Assembly (NCBI GenBank): GCA_900756035.1
Contig: CAAEIR010000086.1
Location: 1 to 19,072, forward strand
Length of the DNA: 19,072 bases
Origin: an uncultured Anaerostipes sp.
GTDB taxonomy: Bacteria; Bacillota; Clostridia; Lachnospirales; Lachnospiraceae
Direction: 5' to 3'
A program made the translations under genes and the position numbers. Shown in pieces: positions 7,610-13,875 of the stretch. How positions within the stretch are numbered: the stretch's first letter is position 1; each line of letters starts with the position of its first letter. The notes below the pieces were generated by a model. It did no database searches and had not been told where the DNA came from. It saw nothing but the letters and a program-made list of their open reading frames with translations.

Positions 7610-8599
7610 CTATTTCCCTCCCTTATTTTTATTCATCGCATTGGCTTTTGAAGCAATTCCTCCTTTAGAATTTCCTGAATATGTCACATTTTTTGTAGAC
7701 TTTGTTCCGGCAACCTTTTTAATATTGCTACCTTCAGGCTGTGTTGTCGCCTGAGTGCCAAGCATTTTCTCATATAAAGAAGGACCTTTTTTCTTTTTCT
7801 TCTTTGCTGCCTTCTCACGGCTCTTTTCAATGATCTTATCCATATTGGTATGATCATAATAATAATTAAATGCAATTTGCTGAATATATTGGAAAAGCGC
7901 ACTGGCTGTCCAGTAAATACCAATACCGATCGGAAGGGTAATACACATAACAAAGGACATTAAAGGCATAGTGTACATCATACTCTTTGTCATACCTGCT
8001 CCCGGTGCATTTTCATCAGTCTGAGTACTGGCCATAGAAGTCTTTGCACTTAAAAATTGAAAGATAAAGGATAAAACAGGAATAATCATTAACGGTGTCA
8101 ATCGAAATCCCGGTGCGGAATTCAAATCCATTCCGAAAAATGAGTTAGGATGAAACTGTGCATCCTGTGCAATCTGAGGAATATAAATTTCAACTCCTCG
8201 AATTACATAATACAATGCCATAATAATCGGAAACTGAATCAGCGTTGTTGCACATCCTCCCGTAGGGCTTGTACCATATTTCTCATAAACCTTCTGCATC
8301 TCTTCATTTTGTTTCATCATAGATGCCTGGTCTCTTTTATTTCTATACTTTTTTGTGATTTTGTTAATTTCCGGCTGAGCAACTTGATTGATCTTCATAG
8401 AACGCTGCTGTTTCATTGTCAACGGAAGCAAAATCAATTTTGAAACCAATGTAAATAAAATAATACATAATCCAACATTATAGATGCCCATCGCAGCCAA
8501 TCCACTATAGATTGCTTTGATAATCCATCCAAAAATTATAACAAACGGAGCCAAAATTCCTCCGTTGCCCGCACTCTGGGCCTGCGCCAAAAACATCAT
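7610..8599 (-). CDS. yidC: Membrane protein insertase YidC (Oxa1/SpoIIIJ family)
   Basis: Inserts and folds inner-membrane proteins, alone or with SecYEG. The 329-residue protein has a hydrophobic N-terminal segment (about 18-45), the family core with a second segment ending LILLPLTMKQQRSM, the coiled amphipathic loop, GGCATTLIQFPIIMALYYVIR, further hydrophobic segments near 160-180 and 205-240, and a very basic Lys-rich C-terminal tail. It lacks a lipobox cysteine, unlike Bacillus SpoIIIJ. The groove position that is Arg in E. coli and Bacillus appears to be Lys here (SKLILLPL), which keeps the positive charge. The ATG at 8599 was chosen because it forms an ATGA overlap with the yidD stop and has AAGGTG six bases upstream; a GTG at 8608 would add three residues and cannot be excluded. 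Confidence 0.95.
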   Translation of the reverse strand: MMFLAQAQSAGNGGILAPFVIIFGWIIKAIYSGLAAMGIYNVGLCIILFTLVSKLILLPLTMKQQRSMKINQVAQPEINKITKKYRNKRDQASMMKQNEEMQKVYEKYGTSPTGGCATTLIQFPIIMALYYVIRGVEIYIPQIAQDAQFHPNSFFGMDLNSAPGFRLTPLMIIPVLSFIFQFLSAKTSMASTQTDENAPGAGMTKSMMYTMPLMSFVMCITLPIGIGIYWTASALFQYIQQIAFNYYYDHTNMDKIIEKSREKAAKKKKKKGPSLYEKMLGTQATTQPEGSNIKKVAGTKSTKNVTYSGNSKGGIASKANAMNKNKGGK

Positions 8600-8838
8600 T
8601 TTTTGCACCTTTTTCCTTTCCTGACTTCCGGAACAGGGTCATATCCGCCTTTTGAAAATGGATTGCACCTAATAATTCGATAAACCGCCAGCAGACTTCC
8701 CTTAATGGCGCCGTGCTTTTCCAATGCTTCTATGGCATATTCCGAACAAGTCGGAACATATATACATGTTCCTCTTCCCTTTAATCTTGATAAATATTTT
8801 CGATAGAATTTAATGATGGCTACTAATATTCTCTTCAA
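8596..8838 (-). CDS. yidD: Membrane protein insertion efficiency factor YidD
   Basis: A small peripheral membrane protein thought to assist YidC-dependent insertion. The 80-residue sequence carries the complete UPF0161 signature: three conserved cysteines in TCIYVPTCSEYA and RIIRCNPF, HGAIKGSLLAVYRI, then GGYDPVPE, with an N-terminal amphipathic helix ILVAIIKFYRKYLS. The start codon is TTG; no in-frame ATG or GTG is available and homologues begin at this point (MKRIL/MKKIL type). There is no clear ribosome binding site, so initiation probably depends on ribosomes finishing rnpA. Its frame is the same as rnpA, separated only by the TAA and one codon. The stop overlaps the yidC start by four bases. 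Confidence 0.94.
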   Translation of the reverse strand: MKRILVAIIKFYRKYLSRLKGRGTCIYVPTCSEYAIEALEKHGAIKGSLLAVYRIIRCNPFSKGGYDPVPEVRKGKRCKK

Positions 8839-8841
8839 CTT

Positions 8842-9183
8842 TTAATCAACTCTTTTTAGATCATGCAGACCTGCCAAATGCAAAAATGCGCTCTCAATCT
8901 CCTGAAAACCTTTTCCTTTTGCAGTATGTCTGGCAATCACTACCACATCATATCCTGTTTTTAAATTATCCTGATTTAAACGATAGCTTTCACGAATTAA
9001 ACGTGTAATCCGATGTCTGACTACACTATTTCCAACTTTTTTACTTACTGATATTCCCAAACGATTATATTCAAGATCGTTTTTCTTATAATACATTACC
9101 AAATATCTATTGGCTTTTGATTTTCCCTGGTTATAAACAATCCCGAAATCCTTTGTTTTTCTTATTGAATGATAATTTTTCAT
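8842..9183 (-). CDS. rnpA: Ribonuclease P protein component
   Basis: Protein subunit of RNase P, which with its RNA subunit removes 5' leaders from pre-tRNAs. At 113 residues it is normal in length and strongly basic. The RNR signature is visible as KKVGNSVVRHRITRLIRESYR (48-68), with His in place of the middle Asn of the usual RNR triplet, a tolerated-looking change. The early FGIVYNQGKSKANR segment forms the leader-binding face in known structures. The ATG start has a GGAAGAG ribosome binding site four bases upstream. It lies 49 nt after rpmH, behind a small hairpin, and three bases before yidD. Confidence 0.97.
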   Translation of the reverse strand: MKNYHSIRKTKDFGIVYNQGKSKANRYLVMYYKKNDLEYNRLGISVSKKVGNSVVRHRITRLIRESYRLNQDNLKTGYDVVVIARHTAKGKGFQEIESAFLHLAGLHDLKRVD

Positions 9184-9204
9184 GGTTCTCTTCCTTATTT
9201 AATA

Positions 9205-9234
9205 AGAAAAGAAAAGGTCACATCTCTGCGACCT
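9205..9234 (-). terminator. Attenuator-like hairpin between rpmH and rnpA
   Basis: Read leftward, AGGTCGCA (9234-9227) and TGTGACCT (9222-9215) form an 8-bp stem (one G-U pair) with a GAGA tetraloop of the GNRA type, followed by TTTTCTTTTC. The rpmH stop codon lies in the stem, so ribosomes finishing rpmH would disrupt it. Partial termination here would give more rpmH than rnpA transcript, which suits the differing demand for L34 and RNase P protein. Confidence 0.5.
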
Positions 9235-9367
9235 AAGCTGATAATCTATTTCTTCCTTTTGCTCTTCTGCTCTTCAGAACTTTTCTTCCGTTTGCAGTGC
9301 TCATTCTTTTTCTGAATCCGTGAACCTTAGATCTCTGTCTTTTCTTCGGCTGAAATGTCATTTTCAT
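9233..9367 (-). CDS. rpmH: 50S ribosomal protein L34
   Basis: A 44-residue, highly basic ribosomal protein of the large subunit. The sequence MKMTFQPKKRQRSKVHGFRKRM followed by a normal L34 end (GRKVLKSRRAKGRNRLSA) is diagnostic; I quote it in two parts around the STAN residues. The start is the ATG at 9367 with a textbook AAGGAGGTG ribosome binding site about 8 nt upstream. The reading frame stays open upstream to 9463, but that part covers the promoter and is not coding. It is the first gene of the leftward operon and lies beside oriC, the near-universal position in bacteria. Confidence 0.98.
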   Translation of the reverse strand: MKMTFQPKKRQRSKVHGFRKRMSTANGRKVLKSRRAKGRNRLSA

Positions 9368-9434
9368 GTCCCAACACCTCCTTAACAAATTTTGAATTAT
9401 ATATATGAATAATATTCGTAAAAACATCACTCCT

Positions 9435-9463
9435 ATTATGCCAAACACTACTGTAAAAGTCAA
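9435..9463 (-). promoter_or_regulatory. Sigma-A promoter for the rpmH operon
   Basis: Read leftward, the -35 box TTGACT (9463-9458) and -10 box CATAAT (9440-9435) are separated by exactly 17 bp. Transcription would start near 9428, giving a leader of about 60 nt before rpmH. A second AT-rich match, TATAAT, lies nearer the gene but has a poor -35. The promoter is 64 bp from the closest DnaA box of oriC. Confidence 0.75.
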
Positions 9464-9526
9464 GTAAATTCTTTGTTTTTTTCACTTTCTTATGCGTCTT
9501 CATACATGTTGTGTATCAAAGAAATG

Positions 9527-9569
9527 TTATCCACAATTTGTAGATAACTTGTGTATAACTTGGTGATAA
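9527..9569 (+). repeat. DnaA-box module, copy 1
   Basis: A 43-bp unit built of three conserved blocks in fixed spacing: TTATCCACAA, then GATAACTT, then TTGGTGATAA. The same blocks recur in the same order and spacing 122 bp downstream. Over 43 positions 33 match by eye, with the differences confined to the linkers. Confidence 0.8.
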
Positions 9570-9648
9570 ATTGTGAATTTTCAAAATCCGACATCTTTCA
9601 TTGCTTTATTTTTCCACATTTTTCGACATGTGTACAATGTGGAACAAG

Positions 9649-9691
9649 TTATCCACAATATCTGGATAACTTATCATCATTTTGGTGATAA
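9649..9691 (+). repeat. DnaA-box module, copy 2
   Basis: Second copy of the three-block unit. The blocks TTATCCACAA, GATAACTT and TTGGTGATAA are identical to copy 1, while the 9-bp linker before the last block is quite different. Conservation of TTGGTGATAA in both copies suggests that it is a functional weak DnaA site. Confidence 0.8.
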
Positions 9692-9821
9692 CTTGGAAAG
9701 AATGATTGAAAAAAAAATATTTTTGTTATACACTAACTATAGTGCCGTATTTTGCACTTTTATCTTGTCGGGGAGATTCTATCCTCCAAAGATAGTAAAA
9801 AAACTACGTAGAAAGGGATTT

Positions 9822-11162
9822 ATGTTATCCATGAAAAAGAAGATCGAAGAAATCTGGGATGATGTATTAGTCAAACTGGAACAGGAGCACGATGTTTCCA
9901 GTGCTGCAATCAATGCCTGGATCAAGCCATTACATATTAAAGATGTCCACTCAAACAAAATTATTCTTTCACTGGACGCCAAATATGATGAACGTGGAAT
10001 TCAGTTTATTAAGAAAAAAATGTACGATTTCTATATTTCTTTAGCCATTCAGGATCTTACCGGAACGAAATATGATATCGTTTTTGAGCTCGAAAAGGAA
10101 GGTGAACAGCCAAAACCAAAACAACATGAGCCTGTACATGACAATAATAACCTAAATCCCCGTTATACTTTTGATACATTTGTCATTGGAGACAATAACC
10201 AGATGGCTCATGCAGCCAGCATTGCTGTGGCGGAAGCTCCGGCAGAAGCTTACAATCCACTGTTTCTCTATGGTGGTGCCGGACTTGGAAAGACACATCT
10301 TATGCACTCCATTGCACATTACATTATTGAACACAACAGTTCTCTCAATGTTTTATATGTAACCAGCGAGGATTTTACCAATGAAGTAATTAACTCTATT
10401 CAACATAAAAAACAAGAAGAATTACGCAGCAAATACCGTAATATCGACGTTTTATTAGTCGATGATATTCAGTTTGTAATCGGTAAAGAGAGTACTCAGC
10501 AGGAATTTTTCCATACTTTCAATGCTCTTTACAATTCCAAAAAGCAAATTATTCTTTCTTCTGACAAACCTCCAAAAGAACTGGATGTTTTGGAAGAACG
10601 ATTAAGAAGCCGTTTCAGTTGGGGACTTCCGGTTGATATTCAGCCTCCGAATTATGAAACAAAAATTGCGATTTTAAGAAAACGAGCTGAATTGGATAAT
10701 GTATACATTGATGATGAGATTTTTGATTATATTGCCACTCACATTAAATCTAATATTCGTGATTTAGAGGGGGCTTTAAATAAAATTAAGGTTTATTCAA
10801 AGTTAAATAAAAAACCGATTGATCTTGAATTATCCAAAGTTGCCCTGCAGGATCTGATTGACAATAAAACTAAGCAGCAGATTACACCGGATCTGATTCT
10901 TCAGACCGTTGCAGAACACTTTAACATTCAGACCAGTGATATTATATCAAAAAAACGAAGCCATGATATCGCATATCCGCGACAGATCTGTATGTATTTA
11001 TGCAAAAAAATGACGGATCAATCTCTTGTAAAAATCGGAGAAATTATAGGAAAAAGGGATCACTCTACTGTCATTCATGGAATCGAAAAAATTGAAAAGG
11101 ATTTAGAAAAAGACACCGAATTAGGTAAGGTTATAGACGTTATTACGAAAAAAATGGATTAA
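9822..11162 (+). CDS. dnaA: Chromosomal replication initiator protein DnaA
   Basis: ATP-dependent initiator that binds DnaA boxes, unwinds oriC and helps load the helicase. At 446 residues it has the usual Firmicute length. Domain I covers about 1-90 (IWDDVLVKLE..., AINAWIKPL), followed by a short linker and the AAA+ domain with Walker A GGAGLGKT (151-158), Walker B LLVDDIQF (211-218), sensor I ILSSDKPP and box VII EERLRSRF (258-265, Arg finger). Domain IV (about 350-446) has the DnaA signature KIGEIIGKRDHSTVIHGIEKI around 404-424. The ATG at 9822 was chosen for the GAAAGGG four bases upstream; an ATG at 9831 would drop three residues. The frame stays open 83 codons upstream through the DnaA boxes, which is not coding. 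DnaA boxes on both sides suggest autoregulation. Confidence 0.97.
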   Translation: MLSMKKKIEEIWDDVLVKLEQEHDVSSAAINAWIKPLHIKDVHSNKIILSLDAKYDERGIQFIKKKMYDFYISLAIQDLTGTKYDIVFELEKEGEQPKPKQHEPVHDNNNLNPRYTFDTFVIGDNNQMAHAASIAVAEAPAEAYNPLFLYGGAGLGKTHLMHSIAHYIIEHNSSLNVLYVTSEDFTNEVINSIQHKKQEELRSKYRNIDVLLVDDIQFVIGKESTQQEFFHTFNALYNSKKQIILSSDKPPKELDVLEERLRSRFSWGLPVDIQPPNYETKIAILRKRAELDNVYIDDEIFDYIATHIKSNIRDLEGALNKIKVYSKLNKKPIDLELSKVALQDLIDNKTKQQITPDLILQTVAEHFNIQTSDIISKKRSHDIAYPRQICMYLCKKMTDQSLVKIGEIIGKRDHSTVIHGIEKIEKDLEKDTELGKVIDVITKKMD

Positions 11163-11181
11163 AATGAATGTTTTTCACATT

Positions 11182-11267
11182 TTATCAACAGTTATCCACA
11201 AATTCTGTGGATAACCTGTGGATATCCTGTGTATTTTATATTTTGCCGTTTTTTCAAATGTTGATAA
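11182..11267. other. oriC: oriC downstream DnaA-box cluster (dnaA-dnaN side)
   Basis: Perfect boxes occur at 11192-11200 (+) and 11206-11214 (-), facing each other across AATTC so that 11191-11200 and 11206-11215 form a perfect 10-bp inverted repeat. A one-mismatch box follows at 11217-11225 (-). TTATCAACA, one mismatch, flanks the group on both sides at 11182-11190 (+) and 11259-11267 (-). The cluster begins about 20 nt after the dnaA stop and forms the second half of the bipartite origin, upstream of the unwinding element. Confidence 0.88.
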
Positions 11268-11289
11268 AATCAGGCTTATCCTCTATTTT
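11261..11289 (+). promoter_or_regulatory. Possible dnaN promoter within oriC
   Basis: TTGATA (11261-11266) and TATTTT (11284-11289) are separated by 17 bp. It overlaps the TTATCAACA box at 11259-11267, so DnaA binding would compete with RNA polymerase. An AAGGAG follows at 11292-11297 but has no start codon near it. The -10 match is poor and dnaN may instead be read mainly from the dnaA promoter. Confidence 0.3.
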
Positions 11290-11351
11290 TTAAGGAGTTT
11301 TAAACATTTTATCAACCCTTCTAATCCCTTATGTTTAGCGGTTTTTTAAGG

Positions 11352-11410
11352 TTATCCCCAAATCCACACCTACTACGACTAAGACTACGACCCTTATTTA
11401 TTTATTTAAC
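11352..11410 (+). other. oriC: oriC basal unwinding element: DnaA boxes, DnaA-trios and AT-rich DUE
   Basis: The box TTATCCCCA (11352-11360) is followed directly by a weaker AATCCACAC (11361-11369). Then comes a run of triplets at 11370-11390 reading CTA CTA CGA CTA AGA CTA CGA, then CCC and the AT-rich TTATTTATTTATTTAA (11394-11409). This is the order of the Bacillus subtilis basal origin: two adjacent boxes, trios read by DnaA on one strand, then the melting region. On the complementary strand the trios read 3'-GAT at positions 1, 2, 4 and 6, while 3, 5 and 7 have C in the centre. Melting is therefore expected at or just after 11394. Confidence 0.8.
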
Positions 11411-11432
11411 GATAATTTCACACCGAAAGGAG

Positions 11433-11441
11433 TTATTCACA
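11433..11441 (+). promoter_or_regulatory. DnaA box between the dnaN ribosome binding site and start codon
   Basis: TTATTCACA, matching TTATNCACA, lies immediately after the AAAGGAG ribosome binding site (11426-11432) and ends three bases before the dnaN ATG. It is the last box of the origin region. Its position would let DnaA bound at the start of dnaN influence transcription entering the gene. Confidence 0.6.
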
Positions 11442-11444
11442 TTT

Positions 11445-12548
11445 ATGAAAATCATATGTAAAAAAACAGATTTAGTTCATGCAGTAAGCACTGTTTCCAA
11501 AGCTGTTTCTAATAAAACAACATTACCGATTCTCGAATGTATTTTAATTGAGGCTGTTGCCGGAAAGATTAAATTAACAGCCAATGACATGGAGCTTGGA
11601 ATTGAAACAACCGTTGAAGGAAATATTCAAGAACCTGGAAAAATTGCAATAAATGCTAAACTTTTTTCAGAAATCGTAAGAAAGCTTTCTGATAATGATG
11701 TAACCATTGAGACAGATGAACAATATAAGGCAACGATTACTTGTGAAAAAGCATGTTTCCAGATTATGGGCCAGGAAGGAAATGAATTTCCGTATCTTCC
11801 GGAAATTGAAAAAAATCAAAGTATTACAATTTCCCAGTTTTCTTTAAAAGAGATTATCCGACAGACAATTTTCTCTATTTCGGATAATGAAAATACAAAA
11901 TTAATGACGGGAGAATTATTTGGAGTAAAAGATCAGCAGTTAAACGTTGTATCTCTGGATGGACATCGAATCTCTATTCGAAAAATTCAGTTAAAAGATA
12001 GTTATGATCCTTTTAAAGTTGTTGTTCCAGGAAAGACATTACAGGAAATTGTTAAAATTATTTCCGGAGAGATGGAAGAAGATGTTAATATTTATGTGAC
12101 ATCAAAGCATATTTTATTTGAGTTTGATCAGACAAGAGTTGTTTCAAGACTGTTAGAAGGTGAATTTTACAAAATTAGCCAGATGTTATCCAGTGACTAT
12201 GAAACTAAAATTACCATTAACAAAAAGGAATTTTTAAATTGTATTGATCGTGCAAGTCTTTTAATTCGTGAATCTGAGAAAAAGCCGATTATTATTGATA
12301 TTACAGATCATTCTTTGAAGTTGAACATTAATTCTTTTTTCGGTTCCATGGAAGAAGAAATTATGATTCAAAAAGAGGGAAGAGATCTGTTAATTGGCTT
12401 TAATCCGAAGTTTTTAATGGATGTTTTAAGAGTTATTGATGATGAAGAAATTCATATTTATTTGGTGAACCCGAAAGCTCCATGTTTTATTAAAGATGAC
12501 GCAGATTCTTATAATTACTTAATTTTACCGGTTAATTTTAATCACTAG
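11445..12548 (+). CDS. dnaN: DNA polymerase III beta subunit (sliding clamp)
   Basis: Forms the homodimeric ring that tethers the replicative polymerase and other DNA enzymes to the template. The 367-residue protein has the usual length and begins with the typical MKIICKKTDLVHAVSTVSKAV, followed by TLPILECILIEA. The three repeated clamp folds can be followed through GHRISIRK in domain II and the C-terminal YLILPVNFNH, the usual hydrophobic end near the partner-binding pocket. The start is the ATG at 11445 with AAAGGAG 12 nt upstream, a slightly long spacing; the upstream open frame back to 11331 runs through the origin unwinding element and is not coding. yaaA follows within about ten bases. 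Confidence 0.97.
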   Translation: MKIICKKTDLVHAVSTVSKAVSNKTTLPILECILIEAVAGKIKLTANDMELGIETTVEGNIQEPGKIAINAKLFSEIVRKLSDNDVTIETDEQYKATITCEKACFQIMGQEGNEFPYLPEIEKNQSITISQFSLKEIIRQTIFSISDNENTKLMTGELFGVKDQQLNVVSLDGHRISIRKIQLKDSYDPFKVVVPGKTLQEIVKIISGEMEEDVNIYVTSKHILFEFDQTRVVSRLLEGEFYKISQMLSSDYETKITINKKEFLNCIDRASLLIRESEKKPIIIDITDHSLKLNINSFFGSMEEEIMIQKEGRDLLIGFNPKFLMDVLRVIDDEEIHIYLVNPKAPCFIKDDADSYNYLILPVNFNH

Positions 12549-12559
12549 AAAGGGCAATG

Positions 12560-12769
12560 ATGGAAACAATTAAGATCAAAGAAGAGTATATTAAATTAGG
12601 TCAGGCATTAAAAGCAGCCGGACTTGTCAGTTCAGGTCTTGAAGCTAAGATTGTAATTCAGGATGGAGAAGTTTTCGTAAATGGAGAAGTTGAGACAAGA
12701 CGCGGCAAAAAATTATTTGGCGGAGAGACTGTTTCTTTTGACGGACAGGAAATTCAGATTGTAAAATAG
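12560..12769 (+). CDS. yaaA: S4-domain RNA-binding protein YaaA
   Basis: A small (69-residue) S4-like RNA-binding protein found between dnaN and recF in most Firmicutes; its precise role is not settled, though related proteins are linked to ribosomes. The S4 core is recognisable in LGQALKAAGLVSSGLEAKIVIQDGEVFVNGEVETRRGKKL, quoted here only as the segments LGQALKAAG, GEVFVNGE and TRRGKKL. Two ATG codons lie side by side (12557 and 12560). I chose the second because the GAAAGGG ribosome binding site ends only two bases before the first and five before the second; the difference is one residue. Part of the dnaA-dnaN-yaaA-recF-gyrB-gyrA run. Confidence 0.93.
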   Translation: METIKIKEEYIKLGQALKAAGLVSSGLEAKIVIQDGEVFVNGEVETRRGKKLFGGETVSFDGQEIQIVK

Positions 12770-12780
12770 TTGGGAGTATT

Positions 12781-13866
12781 ATGTTTATTAAATCTCTGGA
12801 ATTAAAAAATTATCGAAATTATGATGAACTTTCCATGGATTTTTCAAAAGGAACGAATCTTTTGTACGGTGATAATGCACAGGGGAAAACCAATATTTTA
12901 GAGGCAATATATCTTGGGGCAACCACGAAATCTCATCGGGGAAGTAAGGATCGGGAATTAATTAAGTTTCATGAAAATGAATCTCACATCCGAATTCAGT
13001 ATGAAAAACAGGAGATTGTACACCAGCTTGATATGCATTTGAAAAAAAGTAAGTCAAAAGGAGCTGCCATTGATCGGATTCCGATTCGACGCTCAAGTGA
13101 TCTTCTCGGGCAGATTCCGGTAATCTTTTTTTCTCCGGAAGACCTTAAAATTGTAAAAAACGGGCCAAGTGAGCGAAGAAAATTTTTAGATATTGAATTA
13201 TCGCAGATGGAACGCCTTTACTTATATCAATTAACCAATTATAATAAAATATTAATGCAAAGAAATAATCTTTTAAAGCAAATTCGGTTTCAAAAAGATT
13301 TAATTGAGACATTAGAACCCTGGGATATACAGCTGGTAAAATATGGTTCTGAAATTATCAGGTATCGTGAAAAATTTATCAAACATTTGAACGAAACCAT
13401 ACAGGAAATCCACAAAAAGCTAACCGGTGGTAAGGAACATATGTTACTGGAGTATGATAAAAATGTTGCTTATGATGAATTTTTGACAGAGATTGGACGA
13501 AAAAGGGAAAAAGATTTAAAATATTCTACGACTAATGCAGGACCTCATCGGGATGATATTTGTTTTAGGGTCAATGATATTGATATTCGAAAGTTCGGAT
13601 CTCAGGGTCAGCAGAGAACAGCGGCATTGTCCCTGAAACTTGCACAGATCCGGTTGATGACAGAAATTATGAAAGAGTCACCGATACTTTTGCTGGATGA
13701 CGTGTTGTCAGAGCTGGACAGTAACAGAAAAATTTATTTGTTGGAAAGTATTAAAGATACGCAGACAATCATTACGTGTACGGGTCTGGATGAATTTATT
13801 GATCAGCATCTGCCGATTGAGCGTATGTTCCAAATAAAAGCAGGAAAAATTGTAAAAGAAAATTAG
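12781..13866 (+). CDS. recF: DNA replication and repair protein RecF
   Basis: An SMC-like ABC ATPase that helps load RecA at single-strand gaps, together with RecO and RecR, and supports restart of stalled forks. At 361 residues it has normal length. The Walker A motif GDNAQGKT lies at residues 30-37, the N-terminal ELKNYRNY is typical of the family, the ABC signature appears as SQGQQRT and Walker B as ILLLDDVLSELD, near residues 303-312. The middle portion (about 110-260) is helical. The start has GGGAG about five bases upstream, 11 nt after yaaA. The stop codon is embedded in the gyrB ribosome binding site, so the two genes are probably translationally coupled. Confidence 0.97.
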   Translation: MFIKSLELKNYRNYDELSMDFSKGTNLLYGDNAQGKTNILEAIYLGATTKSHRGSKDRELIKFHENESHIRIQYEKQEIVHQLDMHLKKSKSKGAAIDRIPIRRSSDLLGQIPVIFFSPEDLKIVKNGPSERRKFLDIELSQMERLYLYQLTNYNKILMQRNNLLKQIRFQKDLIETLEPWDIQLVKYGSEIIRYREKFIKHLNETIQEIHKKLTGGKEHMLLEYDKNVAYDEFLTEIGRKREKDLKYSTTNAGPHRDDICFRVNDIDIRKFGSQGQQRTAALSLKLAQIRLMTEIMKESPILLLDDVLSELDSNRKIYLLESIKDTQTIITCTGLDEFIDQHLPIERMFQIKAGKIVKEN

Positions 13867-13875
13867 GAGGAAACT

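Larger units (their letters stand above)
9527..9691. other. oriC: oriC upstream DnaA-box cluster (rpmH-dnaA side)
   Basis: Perfect TTATCCACA boxes occur at 9527-9535 (+) and 9649-9657 (+). TTATACACA, within the TTATNCACA consensus, is at 9550-9558 (-). One-mismatch boxes are at 9539-9547 (-), 9610-9618 (+, TTTTCCACA) and 9661-9669 (-). TGGTGATAA (two mismatches) recurs at 9561-9569 and 9683-9691. Between the clusters lies a T-rich stretch. A further box-like TTATACACT is at 9726-9734, nearer dnaA. This is the standard Firmicute dnaA-upstream half of a bipartite origin and probably also mediates autoregulation of dnaA. I see no convincing dnaA promoter; a TTGAAA/TATACA pair at 9706-9732 has only a 15-bp spacer. 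Confidence 0.9.

Noticed and set aside
9368..9463. Longer rpmH product of 76 residues
   Set aside because: The extra part contains the promoter -10 and -35 boxes and an unlike sequence; L34 is 44 residues and starts after AAGGAGGTG.
9612..9644. Inverted repeat TTCCACAT / ATGTGGAA as a separate regulatory palindrome
   Set aside because: The 17-bp gap is large and the arms are degenerate DnaA boxes; better explained as part of oriC.
9573..9821. Extension of dnaA by 83 codons upstream, from GTG at 9573
   Set aside because: It would translate the DnaA-box region, has no ribosome binding site, and does not match the known DnaA N-terminus, whereas 9822 has GAAAGGG and the right length.
11331..11444. 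Extension of dnaN by 38 codons upstream
   Set aside because: It covers the unwinding element and trios; the protein start MKIICKK at 11445 fits the family and has its own ribosome binding site.
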